Source: Thiocystis violacea (GTDB taxonomy: Bacteria > Pseudomonadota > Gammaproteobacteria > Chromatiales > Chromatiaceae). From it: a stretch of 64,000 bases of DNA. The position numbers and the translations under genes are program-made. The stretch spans positions 62,001 through 126,000 of the forward strand of contig NZ_NRRG01000001.1 in the NCBI RefSeq assembly GCF_016583575.1, in the 5' to 3' direction. Positions 51,227 through 59,523 of this stretch are shown here, piece after piece. The notes beneath the pieces are model-generated. The model made no database searches. It was given only the letters and a program-made list of their open reading frames with translations, and was not told the DNA's origin. How positions within the stretch are numbered: the first letter of the stretch is position 1; each line of letters starts with the position of its first letter.

Positions 51227-52217
51227 GAAACAGCTCTCCTTGGCCCTGGCTGTTCAGATTCTGGTTGCCGAGGCACATGGACATGACCGCCATGCGGACC
51301 GCGATGCCGTTGCTGACCTGTTCGAGGATGACCGAGCGGGGGCCGTCGGCGACCTGTGAATCCATCTCGACGCCCCGGTTGATGGGACCGGGATGCATCA
51401 CGATGGCCTCCGGCTGGGCGGTGGACAGGCGCGCCTCGGTGAGTCCGAACAACTGAAAATACTCGTGCTCGCTGGGCAGCAGGGCGCTGTTCATACGCTC
51501 GCGCTGGATCCTGAGCATGATGACCACGTCCGCGTCGCGCACACCTTCGCGCAGATCGTGATGGGCCGTGACCCCGAACGCCTCTTCCACCCGAGTCGGC
51601 AGAAGCGTGCGCGGGGCGATCACGCGCACGTCCGGCACGCCGAGCGTCTTGAGCGCCAGGATCTGCGAGCGCGCCACGCGCGAGTGCAGGATGTCCCCGA
51701 CGATGGCCACGCGCAGCCGGGTGAAATCCGGTTTGTGACGGCGGATGGTGAACATGTCCAGCATCGCCTGGGTCGGATGGGCATGCCGTCCGTCACCGGC
51801 ATTGACGATGCACACATGTGGATCGGCATGGGCGGCCATGAAATGAGCCGTGCCGCTGGAGGCGTGGCGCACCACGAACATGTCGACATGCATCGCCTCC
51901 AGGTTGCGCAGGGTGTCGAGTAGGGTCTCGCCCTTGGCGGTGGCGGAGGTCGAGATGTTGAGGTTCAGGACGTCCGCCGAGAGCCGCTTGGCGGCCAGCT
52001 CGAAGGTGGTGCGGGTGCGGGTGCTGTTCTCGAAGAAGAGATTGGCGACGACCTTGCCGCGACAGAGCGGAACCTTCTTCACGGCCTGCTGGGCGACCGC
52101 CAGGAAGCCTTCCGCCTTGTCCAGGATCTCGCTCAGGAATTCACGGCTCAGACCCTCGATGGTCAGGAAGTGCTTGAGATTGCCCTGGGCGTCGAGTTGG
52201 GGATTGGGTGTCGTCAT
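51219..52217 (-). CDS. pyrB: Aspartate carbamoyltransferase catalytic chain
   Basis: A 332-residue transcarbamoylase that joins carbamoyl phosphate and aspartate. Active-site motifs are intact: [46 protein letters not shown] and [10 protein letters not shown]. No pyrI regulatory gene is present, as expected for the class A enzyme with a PyrX partner. Its 3' end overlaps pyrX by 8 bp; a 229-bp gap separates it from pyrR upstream. Confidence 0.96.
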   Translation of the reverse strand: MTTPNPQLDAQGNLKHFLTIEGLSREFLSEILDKAEGFLAVAQQAVKKVPLCRGKVVANLFFENSTRTRTTFELAAKRLSADVLNLNISTSATAKGETLLDTLRNLEAMHVDMFVVRHASSGTAHFMAAHADPHVCIVNAGDGRHAHPTQAMLDMFTIRRHKPDFTRLRVAIVGDILHSRVARSQILALKTLGVPDVRVIAPRTLLPTRVEEAFGVTAHHDLREGVRDADVVIMLRIQRERMNSALLPSEHEYFQLFGLTEARLSTAQPEAIVMHPGPINRGVEMDSQVADGPRSVILEQVSNGIAVRMAVMSMCLGNQNLNSQGQGELFHG

Positions 52218-52446
52218 CTCGGATTTCGTCTTGGTCCTGGATCCGCGGGGGAGGTGAGGCGCATGGCGGCGATATTGAAGCCTGGCGACAGGCTGGCTGG
52301 CAACGGACGGAATGCGCGGTATTTATCGATCGCCACCCGTGTTCCGGTCCATCATGGCGATCGAGACCCGGCTTCAGGCCCTCTTTTGAATCCTGTGAAT
52401 CATCGACAATCGCGTCGGATCGACTTCGCCGAGAGGAGGCGCCGGC

Positions 52447-52998
52447 TCATCGATCCGGCTTGTCCCCGGTCTTGCGCGCGGACTGTCCGCGCAGCATCAA
52501 GAGAGGCTCGGGACCGCTGAGCTTGATCTGCTCCTCATCGCCGAGGCGTGCCTGAAACCCGACCACATCCGGGGCGACCGGGAGTTCGCGCCCGTCGCGC
52601 TCCGCCAGCGTGGCCAGGATCACGGACGCCGGACGACCGTAGTCGAACAGAACATTGAGCGCGGCGCGAATGGTGCGCCCGCTTTGCAGGACGTCGTCCA
52701 CCAGGATCAGATGGCGGTCATCGATTCCGACCGGCAGATAGGAGGGGCGCACCTGCGGATGCATGCCGATACGGGTGAAGTCGTCGCGATAGAAGGAGAT
52801 GTCGAGATGTCCCAGTGGCTCGGTCAACCCGAGCCGCTCGTGCAGTCGATCCGCGATCCAGACCCCGCCGGTATGGATGCCGATCATCAGCGGCACGGGG
52901 ATGCCGCGTCTTGCCATGAGCGCCTTGAGATCGGCGGCCATTTGGGTGATGACGGCCTCGATCTCGGTAGCGTCCTTCCAGATGTCAGTCTTGTTCAC
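52447..52998 (-). CDS. pyrR: Bifunctional pyr operon regulator / uracil phosphoribosyltransferase
   Basis: A protein of about 183 residues with the phosphoribosyltransferase fold; the PRPP loop is [19 protein letters not shown]. In Gram-positive bacteria PyrR attenuates pyr mRNA; in Pseudomonas it is tied to pyrB expression. GTG 52998 begins inside the last codons of ruvX (14-bp overlap), giving NKTDIWKDA; a longer start at 53037 would overlap more. The C-terminal tail ([14 protein letters not shown]) is basic and longer than usual. Confidence 0.9.
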   Translation of the reverse strand: MNKTDIWKDATEIEAVITQMAADLKALMARRGIPVPLMIGIHTGGVWIADRLHERLGLTEPLGHLDISFYRDDFTRIGMHPQVRPSYLPVGIDDRHLILVDDVLQSGRTIRAALNVLFDYGRPASVILATLAERDGRELPVAPDVVGFQARLGDEEQIKLSGPEPLLMLRGQSARKTGDKPDR

Positions 52999-53395
52999 CG
53001 AGCCAGGTTTCCAGGATGAGGGCCGCCGCGAGCGCATCCACGGCTTCCAGGGTTGGGGTCTTGCGATCGCGCGCCGCGAGCTGGCGATGGGCCTCGATCG
53101 AGGTCAGGCGCTCGTCGACCAGATGCACGCTCAGGCCATAACGGCCCTGCAGCTGCCGGGCGAAGCGATGCACCCGCGGCGACCAGTCCACTTCCGTGTC
53201 GTCCATGTTGAAGGGCAGACCCACGACCAGCGCGCTCGGCGCCCACTCGCGGATCAATGACTCGATGCGGGGCCAGTCCGGTTTGTCGTCGCGGTTGCGC
53301 AGGGTCGTGAGCGGCGTCGCCGAGCGGGTGATGGTCTGTCCCACGGCGATACCGATCTTGCGCGTGCCGAAGTCGAAGCCCAGCAAGGTCGTCAT
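52985..53395 (-). CDS. ruvX: RuvX/YqgF Holliday-junction resolvase-like protein
   Basis: A 136-residue RNase H-fold protein (YqgF). The start [17 protein letters not shown] has the conserved Asp; [15 protein letters not shown] and [13 protein letters not shown] hold the remaining expected acidic residues. It functions in 16S rRNA 5' end maturation in E. coli, and possibly in junction resolution. It lies 27 bp after yqgE and overlaps pyrR, as in Pseudomonas. Confidence 0.94.
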   Translation of the reverse strand: MTTLLGFDFGTRKIGIAVGQTITRSATPLTTLRNRDDKPDWPRIESLIREWAPSALVVGLPFNMDDTEVDWSPRVHRFARQLQGRYGLSVHLVDERLTSIEAHRQLAARDRKTPTLEAVDALAAALILETWLGEQD

Positions 53396-53422
53396 CGGAG
53401 CTTCCCCTCGGTGGGTCTGGAA

Positions 53423-53986
53423 CTAGGCGTGACCGGCCTCGCCGCTGAGCAGGTTCAAATCCACGCCGAGCAGTTGCGCGGCGGCCATCCAGCGCGCGCC
53501 GGGATCCATGCGGAAGATGATGTCGTTGCTCGCTGGTCCGTTGAGCCAGGCATTGGCGCTCATTTCCTGTTCGAGCTGACCACCGCCCCAGCCGGCATAG
53601 CCGAGCGCGATCAGCGTCTGCTCCGGGCCTTCGCCGCTGGCGATCGCCTCCAGGACATCGCGCGAGGTGGTGACGCTGATGTCGGGCGTGATGTTGAGCG
53701 TGGAGTCGAAGGAGTGGCCGGCCGTGTGGAGGACGAAGCCCCGATCGGTCTGCACGGGACCGCCCTGATAGACGGGCGTGGCGCCGACGCCGGGCTGGAC
53801 GCTGGTGATGTCCAACTGGGAGAAGAGCTCTCCAAGAGTGACCTCCAGTGGACGGTTGATCACGATGCCCATGGCCCCCTGCTCGGTGTGCTCGCAGATG
53901 TAGGTGACCGTGCGCGCGAAATTGGGATCCTGAAGACCCGGCATCGCGATCAGGAAGTGGTTGGTCAATGATGTGCTGAACGGCAT
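53423..53986 (-). CDS. yqgE: YqgE/AlgH family protein
   Basis: A 187-residue protein. Family signatures are LTNHFLIAMPGLQDPNF, YICEHTEQGAMGIVINRP, VYQGGPVQTDRGFVLH and ALGYAGWGGGQLEQEM. Its biochemical role is not settled; in Pseudomonas it was called AlgH. I chose ATG 53986 because homology begins there; the frame opens at 54148, but that part is spacer. It heads the yqgE-ruvX-pyrR-pyrB-pyrX run. Confidence 0.94.
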   Translation of the reverse strand: MPFSTSLTNHFLIAMPGLQDPNFARTVTYICEHTEQGAMGIVINRPLEVTLGELFSQLDITSVQPGVGATPVYQGGPVQTDRGFVLHTAGHSFDSTLNITPDISVTTSRDVLEAIASGEGPEQTLIALGYAGWGGGQLEQEMSANAWLNGPASNDIIFRMDPGARWMAAAQLLGVDLNLLSGEAGHA

Positions 53987-54379
53987 GCGCGTTAGTATCC
54001 TGATCGGCTCGCGGAGAGGCAAGAGCGACTCGCCGCCTTGGGGACCGAATCCGCGACTGGATTCGCCTATCGAGTCCTGGATCGAGGTCACGATCATACG
54101 GCCGATCCGTCTCCTTGTCCCGAGTGCGTTATCCGTTCGGTCGGCCATCCCGAGCGTGCCTGAGCGGCGCGACCAGGGTTTCGCGCCGCGACGACCAAGG
54201 CGATTTCCGGGAAAGTCCCTACCCGACCGAAAGCTCCGGAATGGGACAGGATTAACAGGATTCTTCAGGATTTACAGGATTAAAAACAGCGCTTTATAAA
54301 TCCTGTCAATCCTGCGAAATCCTGTTAATCCTGTCTATGACGGGGCGGATCGCGGGTACAGGGTTTCCCGGAAAATCAC
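53987..54379. other. Spacer between tonB and yqgE, mostly a palindromic element
   Basis: There is no gene in this 393-bp gap. Its left half (53987-54198) probably carries the yqgE promoter, although no clear -35/-10 pair is seen. The right half is the palindromic element listed at 54199-54380. Confidence 0.6.
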
Positions 54380-54380
54380 C
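54199..54380. repeat. 182-bp near-palindromic element with periodic CAGGATT units
   Basis: The outer arms GGCGATTTCCGGGAAA (54199-54214) and the inverted GGTGATTTTCCGGGAAA (54364-54380) are followed inward by TACCCG and then by 37-base arms made of CAGGATT-type units (54245-54281 and 54299-54335, first 18 bases identical). The centre is AAAAACAGCGCTTTAT. As RNA it would fold into one long hairpin. One end coincides with the tonB stop codon. Confidence 0.8.
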
Positions 54381-55384
54381 TAACGCTCCCAGCCGAGGAC
54401 ATCCCCGCGCATGAACTGCCAGGTGCGGATGATGTCGAGCACGTCGGTCTCGGCGGCGATGTCCGCCGGAAAGGGCGAGAACGGGGCCGCGAGCTCGACG
54501 ATCTGGACCGCCGCCTGATCGAGCAGATCGACGCCGGACGAACGCACCACGCGAATCCGCTCGACGCTGCCGTCCGAGCGCACGGAAACATGCAGGATCA
54601 GGCTCCCGTAGAGCCGCTGGTCCTTGGCCGCCTGCGGATAGTTGACGTTGCCGATGCGCTCGACCTTTTGCGCCCAGGCGCTCAGATAGCTGGCGTAGCG
54701 GAATTCGCGCGTGCTGGCGCTGACCGATTTGCGGCGCACCCGTTTGGCATAGGCCGAGGATCGGGCCTCCAGACTGGCGGTGAGACGCGCGATTTCCTGG
54801 CCCTGGCTGGCCAGGATGCTCGCGGCGTCGACGATCGTCTGGCGAGGAGCGAGCGGATCGGTCACGGGCAGTGGCACGACATCCGAGTCGGCGGCGAGCA
54901 CGGGCGCGGTTGGCGGCGCCGTCGGCGGCATCGTCATGGCGTCCGGGCGCGCGAGCGGATCCTCGGGGGGGCTGACGTCCAGCGGCTGGGGTGGTTTCTG
55001 GCTCTCCGGCTTGGTGACCGGCTCCTCGGGAGGCTCGGGAGCGTCCTCGCTGGAACCATCCGCCTCTGGCGCTGGCTCGGAATCGGCGAATGTCGAGATC
55101 GCGGCGGCGCCGCGCGCCGACTCGCCCGCCTGATCGCGCTGTGCGAGCGCGGCCTCGGGCGATGGATGAGCGGTGGCTGGCCAGGTTTCCTTCAGGATCA
55201 GGATTTCCAGCGCCGTTTCCGGGGCCGGCCTGGGCACGGGCGGCGCGAGCGAGACACCGCCAATCAGCAGGAGATGGAGCAGCCCGGCCACGACCAGCGC
55301 GGCCGTGAAAGGCCCTGTCGCCGCGCCGCTCGGGATGGCGAGCCACCCTGGCGGTTGTGCTGGGTTGGCCTGGACGCTCGTCAT
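54380..55384 (-). CDS. tonB: Energy transducer TonB (TonB3-like)
   Basis: A 334-residue protein with a cytoplasmic N-terminus, one membrane helix (about 25-46), a long Pro/Glu-rich periplasmic spacer (about 75-190) and a C-terminal TonB domain (about 235-330: NYPQAAKDQRLYGSLILHVSV, VVRSSGVDLLDQAAV). Position next to gshB and pilG matches P. aeruginosa tonB3 (PA0406), which is needed for twitching motility. No exbB/exbD genes are in the window. It overlaps apbE by 4 bp (ATGA). Confidence 0.92.
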   Translation of the reverse strand: MTSVQANPAQPPGWLAIPSGAATGPFTAALVVAGLLHLLLIGGVSLAPPVPRPAPETALEILILKETWPATAHPSPEAALAQRDQAGESARGAAAISTFADSEPAPEADGSSEDAPEPPEEPVTKPESQKPPQPLDVSPPEDPLARPDAMTMPPTAPPTAPVLAADSDVVPLPVTDPLAPRQTIVDAASILASQGQEIARLTASLEARSSAYAKRVRRKSVSASTREFRYASYLSAWAQKVERIGNVNYPQAAKDQRLYGSLILHVSVRSDGSVERIRVVRSSGVDLLDQAAVQIVELAAPFSPFPADIAAETDVLDIIRTWQFMRGDVLGWER

Positions 55385-56490
55385 GGAAGGCTGGTTCCGG
55401 GGGCCTGGAGCACTCCCAGCCTGGGCTCGGTGATCACGCTGTTCTCCTGGTCGTCGACCAGCTCGATGCGATCCGCCATCGCCCGCGTCATGTGCAGCCG
55501 ACCCTCCAGGTCGACCAGCAGGACGTAGCGAGCAGCCATCCGCGCGGCGATGATCGGCCAGTCCTCGGGTCCCGCGATGAACAGCGCCCTGGCCGCCGCG
55601 GCCGCTCCCGTGGCGGTGTCGTGCATGACGGTGACGGAGCGCGTCCGCTCGGCTGGCCAGCCGGTGCGAGGGTCGATGATGGAATGATAGAGCTTGCCCT
55701 TGAACATGAAGTTGCGATCATGCTCCGCCACCGTGACCAGCCCCTCGTCGCCGCGGATCGACAGGATGGCCATGACGCTCGACCCGTTCGGGTGAAGGAT
55801 CGGGATCCGCCATGGCTGACCGCTGCGCTCGCCGATCGCCCGCAGCTCGCCGCCCGCCTGAATGAGCACGTTCCGGATACCCAGATTCCTCAGGTGCTGG
55901 ATCGAGAGATCGATGGCGTGGCTCTTGACGATGGCGCTGAAGTCGAGGCTCAGGAGGGGGTTCCTACCGGTCAGCCGGAGTCCATCGATGTCGATTTGCC
56001 GCATGGCCGGAGCCGCCTCGACCAGGCGCGCGATCTGCTCCTGCGTTGGCGGCGGACGGCCGTTCAAGGGGGCGCTATCGAATCCCCAGAGTCGGATGAG
56101 CTGGCCGATGGCGGGGTTGAACAGTCCATCGCTGTCGGATTCGAAGGTCTTGGCCAGCCGGATCAAGGGCAGGATGGAGGGCGGCGCCACGAACGGCTCC
56201 CCGCGCGCGAGCCGCTGATTCACGCGCCGCATCGCCCCGGACCCACCAGAGGTCATCCAGTCGCGCTCCAGGTAGGCGAAGTCCTGGGCCAGGATCGCCG
56301 AGGCCTGGTCGGCCTGGTCGCGACTCACGCCGACCAGGCTGACATCCACCTGGGCTTCGAAGGCGTTGAATCGGGCGAGGATGACCGGGGTCTTCTCCCG
56401 GCAGGCGGCGAGCGTCAGCGACATCAAGAGCAGCACAAGGATGAGCCGACGATGTCCGAAGCCGGTCGAGGGGGACGACAGAAACCGCAT
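55381..56490 (-). CDS. apbE: FAD:protein FMN transferase (ApbE), lipoprotein
   Basis: A 369-residue exported enzyme that covalently attaches FMN to threonine in target proteins. The signal peptide ends in a lipobox (LTLAACREK), so it should be a lipid-anchored periplasmic protein. Family motifs include FNPAIGQLIRLWGFDS, LDFSAIVKSHAID, IQAGGELRAIG and YHSIIDPRTGWPA, with DTATGAAAAARALF near the end holding the metal-binding region. No obvious flavinylation target (such as rnfG or nqrC) lies nearby. It is coupled to tonB by a 4-bp overlap and follows gshB by 80 bp; I do not know apbE at this position in Pseudomonas. Confidence 0.93.
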   Translation of the reverse strand: MRFLSSPSTGFGHRRLILVLLLMSLTLAACREKTPVILARFNAFEAQVDVSLVGVSRDQADQASAILAQDFAYLERDWMTSGGSGAMRRVNQRLARGEPFVAPPSILPLIRLAKTFESDSDGLFNPAIGQLIRLWGFDSAPLNGRPPPTQEQIARLVEAAPAMRQIDIDGLRLTGRNPLLSLDFSAIVKSHAIDLSIQHLRNLGIRNVLIQAGGELRAIGERSGQPWRIPILHPNGSSVMAILSIRGDEGLVTVAEHDRNFMFKGKLYHSIIDPRTGWPAERTRSVTVMHDTATGAAAAARALFIAGPEDWPIIAARMAARYVLLVDLEGRLHMTRAMADRIELVDDQENSVITEPRLGVLQAPGTSLP

Positions 56491-56570
56491 TGGGTCGCTC
56501 CTCAGTGATGGCGAAAGCCATGGGGCAAGGTAACAGAATGCGCGGGGCGCGGCGGGCGATGCGCGCGCCT

Positions 56571-57539
56571 CTAGCCACCGCGCGCGACGCGCCCGGCCAA
56601 CCGCGTCTCGATGCGATCCATCAGGTCGGCGGCGATATCGAGGCCAAAGGCCGCGTCCAGCTCGCGGATGCAGGTCGGGCTGGTGACGTTGATTTCGGTG
56701 AGGAAATCGCCGATCACGTCGAGCCCCGCGAACAGGATGCCGCGCGCGCGCAGCTCGGGGCCGACCTGGCCGGCGATCCAACGATCCCGCTCCGTCAGTG
56801 GGCGGGCCTCGGCGGAAGCGCCGGCGGCGAGATTGCCCCGCGTCTCGCCGGGCGCGGGAATGCGCGCCAGACAGAATGGGACCGCTTCCCCATCGATCAT
56901 CAGGATCCGTTTGTCGCCGTCGCGAATCTCCGGGATGAACCGCTGGGCCATGCAGAACCGCTGGCCATGCTCGGTCAGCGTTTCGACGATGACGCTCAGA
57001 TTGGGATCGCCCGGACGGATCAGGAACACGGAGGCCCCGCCCATGCCGTGCAGCGGCTTGAGGATGATGTCGCCATGCCGGGCCTGGAAGTCGCGGATAT
57101 CCCCCGCCTGTCGGGTGATCAGGGTCGGCGGCGCGCATTGTGGAAAGAGCGCCGTGAACACCTTTTCGTTGGCGTCGCGCAGGCTGCGCGGATCGTTGAC
57201 GATCAGGCACCCGCCCCGCTGGGCCTGCTCCAGTAGGTAGGTCGCATAGATGTACTCCATGTCGAAGGGAGGATCCTTGCGCATCAGGACGACGTCGAGT
57301 TCATCGAGCGGGAGTCGGGCTTCATCGCCGAAGCGAAACCAACCGCCGGGATCGTCGATGACCTCGATAGAGCGCGCTCGGGCCAGGGTTCGTCCGTCGA
57401 CCAGGCGCAAGTCCGCCACCTCCATGTACCAGAGCGCCCAACCCCGTCGGCGCGCGGCGAGCATCATGGCGAAGGTGCTGTCCTTCTTGATCTTGATGGA
57501 ACCGATCGGATCCATCACGAAGCCGACTTGAATGGGCAT
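56571..57539 (-). CDS. gshB: Glutathione synthetase
   Basis: A 322-residue ATP-grasp enzyme that adds glycine to gamma-glutamylcysteine. Typical segments are VGFVMDPIGSIKIKKDSTF at the start, MRKDPPFDMEYIYATYLLE, the ATP-grasp loop LKPLHGMGGASVF, and TEINVTSPTCIRE at the end. I chose ATG 57539 because homology starts there; a TTG at 57557 would add six residues. It diverges from pilG, as in Pseudomonas. Glutathione is also the likely ligand for Kef-type antiporters such as the one at 13.6-15.3 kb. Confidence 0.96.
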   Translation of the reverse strand: MPIQVGFVMDPIGSIKIKKDSTFAMMLAARRRGWALWYMEVADLRLVDGRTLARARSIEVIDDPGGWFRFGDEARLPLDELDVVLMRKDPPFDMEYIYATYLLEQAQRGGCLIVNDPRSLRDANEKVFTALFPQCAPPTLITRQAGDIRDFQARHGDIILKPLHGMGGASVFLIRPGDPNLSVIVETLTEHGQRFCMAQRFIPEIRDGDKRILMIDGEAVPFCLARIPAPGETRGNLAAGASAEARPLTERDRWIAGQVGPELRARGILFAGLDVIGDFLTEINVTSPTCIRELDAAFGLDIAADLMDRIETRLAGRVARGG

Positions 57540-57805
57540 GGGCTTTTGTTGTCTCAAGGATGATAAGGACTCGTGGAGCGCATTCTGGCTTGCATACCGA
57601 AGCGCTTGATTCTAGGATCACCCGCATTCCAGGCGTCAGGAATGCCGGCCGGGCCAAGGTAATCCAGGATCGATGACATCACGCCCTGTTTCCAGAAAGG
57701 TGACGCCGTTCGCTTCGCCGCGCCGGTTCGACCATGGTACAACTCTCGACCATGAATCACCGCCCTCCAACTCGCCGCGGCGGGGCGCCGCCTCAGTGAC
57801 GGATC

Positions 57806-58204
57806 ATGAAGGATAATATCGATGTGCGCGGCGCCAGGATTCTGGTTGTCGACGACAGCAAGACGATTCGCCGGAGCGCGGAGAACCTGCTCAACAAGGC
57901 CGGTTACGAGGTCTGCCTGGCGGAGGACGGATTCGATGCCCTGGGCAAGATCGTCAGCTTCAAGCCCGATCTGGTCTTCGTGGATATCATGATGCCTCGG
58001 CTCGATGGCTACCACACCTGCGCCCTCATCAAGAGCAATCCCACGCTGAAACACACCCCGGTCGTGATGTTGTCGAGCAAGGACGGGCTCTTCGATCGCG
58101 CCAAGGGTCGTCTGGTGGGGGCTCAGCTCTATCTCTCCAAACCCTTTACCGGCGAGGAGTTGATTGGCGCGGTGCGAGCGAATCTGCGCCCAACGCCGAC
58201 CTAG
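57806..58204 (+). CDS. pilG: Twitching motility response regulator PilG
   Basis: A 132-residue stand-alone receiver. The phospho-acceptor Asp is in VFVDIMMPRLDG, preceded by the acidic pair in ILVVDDSKT; Lys in LYLSKPF completes the active site. PilG promotes pilus extension in the Chp pathway. It is the first gene of the rightward pil-chp operon. Confidence 0.95.
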   Translation: MKDNIDVRGARILVVDDSKTIRRSAENLLNKAGYEVCLAEDGFDALGKIVSFKPDLVFVDIMMPRLDGYHTCALIKSNPTLKHTPVVMLSSKDGLFDRAKGRLVGAQLYLSKPFTGEELIGAVRANLRPTPT

Positions 58205-58327
58205 GTCCGAACCGGCCCCGTGAGCCGTCTCGGCGAATGACAGAGGGAACCGCCGCCAGCGGGCCTGTCTTCGACAGGGTCAAGGTCGGCCGCCAAGGAC
58301 TTCACGCTGACGAGCTCCAAGCAGGCC

Positions 58328-58765
58328 ATGAGACGTTTCTTTCGAAAATCGAATCCGCAACCCCAGGATCTGAGCGCGGCAGCCACACAGATGGAGACGA
58401 ACGCGACCGTACTGATCGTCGACGACTCACCGACCGAGACACGTATTCTCTCGAATACGCTCGTGAAGGCCGGTTATCGCGTTGAAACCGCCAGCAATGG
58501 AGAGGAAGGCGTCGCGGCCGCGCGCAATCTGCGCCCGGACGTCATTCTGATGGATGTCATCATGCCGGTGCTCAACGGCTACCAGGCCACCCGCCTCCTG
58601 CGCCGCGATCCCGAGACCGCCAACATCCCCATCATCATGGTGACGACCAAGGATCTGCAAACCGACCGCACCTGGGGCTTGCGCCAGGGCGCGAGCGATT
58701 ATCTGACCAAGCCCATCGATAGACAGCTCCTACTCGAACGGATCCGCGCCGCGCTGGATGCCTGA
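58328..58765 (+). CDS. pilH: Twitching motility response regulator PilH
   Basis: A 145-residue receiver: VLIVDDSPTE, phospho-acceptor Asp in ILMDVIMPVLNG, and Lys in DYLTKPID. It has about 25 more N-terminal residues than Pseudomonas PilH; an internal ATG at 58391 would remove most of them and give a length nearer the norm. PilH opposes PilG in pilus control. A 123-bp gap after pilG contains a small hairpin (CCTGTC-TTC-GACAGG, 58264-58278). Confidence 0.93.
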   Translation: MRRFFRKSNPQPQDLSAAATQMETNATVLIVDDSPTETRILSNTLVKAGYRVETASNGEEGVAAARNLRPDVILMDVIMPVLNGYQATRLLRRDPETANIPIIMVTTKDLQTDRTWGLRQGASDYLTKPIDRQLLLERIRAALDA

Positions 58766-58770
58766 TACTC

Positions 58771-59373
58771 ATGTCTAAGATAAACCGCTCCAGAACCGAT
58801 CTGCACGAGCTGATCCGTAACCTCGACGCGCGTTGTCGGGCCAGGATCGCCGGACTGCCCGACGAGGCCAGGCCGCCGGATAGCTGGGCGGCGGTTCTGT
58901 TTCGAGTCCGGAAGCAATTCTTTCTCACGCCTCTGGAGCAGATCGCCGAGGTTCTGGAACTGCCCTGGGAAATCACCCGTGTTCCCGGCACCAAGCCGTG
59001 GCTGCTTGGGGTCGCGAACAATCGAGGGACGTTGCTGCCCATCTATGACTTTGCCTCGCTGATCGAGGGTGCGCCGCCACGGGTCGGGAGGCGTGTGCAG
59101 GAGTCCGGTCCCGATCGCCGCCGCGAGGCGGTCCGGGGTCGCGAGCGCGTGCTGGTCGTCAGGCAGGAAGACCTGCCGTGCGGTCTGGTCGTCTCCGAGG
59201 CCGTGGGTATGCGCTATATCAAGAACGGCGATCGGATCGACGAGATCACGGACGGTCTCGGCCCGAGTCGCGCCTATGTCGATGCCTCCTATCTGCTCGA
59301 CGGCGCCCCGCTGCCGGTGATCCGCCTGGGACGCATGATGGCCGATCCCCTGTTCAACGCCGCGCTCGCCTGA
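58771..59373 (+). CDS. pilI: CheW-like adaptor PilI
   Basis: A 200-residue CheW-fold protein that couples the receptor PilJ to the kinase PilL/ChpA. Typical segments are PWEITRVPGTKPWLLGVANNRGTLLPIYDF and CGLVVSEAVGMRYI. A short Arg-rich insertion at about residue 110-125 lengthens it relative to Pseudomonas (about 178). It starts 5 bp after pilH. Confidence 0.93.
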   Translation: MSKINRSRTDLHELIRNLDARCRARIAGLPDEARPPDSWAAVLFRVRKQFFLTPLEQIAEVLELPWEITRVPGTKPWLLGVANNRGTLLPIYDFASLIEGAPPRVGRRVQESGPDRRREAVRGRERVLVVRQEDLPCGLVVSEAVGMRYIKNGDRIDEITDGLGPSRAYVDASYLLDGAPLPVIRLGRMMADPLFNAALA

Positions 59374-59523
59374 GCCCGGCCGCCCTGGGCGCTCCTGACT
59401 GACGGATCGCGGCCCCATTATTTTTGACGCGCACGGGAGCGCCTAGCCTTCGAAACGCCAGGCGCCTTCACACGAAACGAACGGAACTTGAGTGAACATA
59501 CAGGCATCGGGAGTCGGCACCAG

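Noticed and set aside
58264-58278. Hairpin between pilG and pilH as a terminator
   Set aside because: The 6-bp stem has no T-run, and the pil genes behave as one operon in known systems; it is noted under pilH only.
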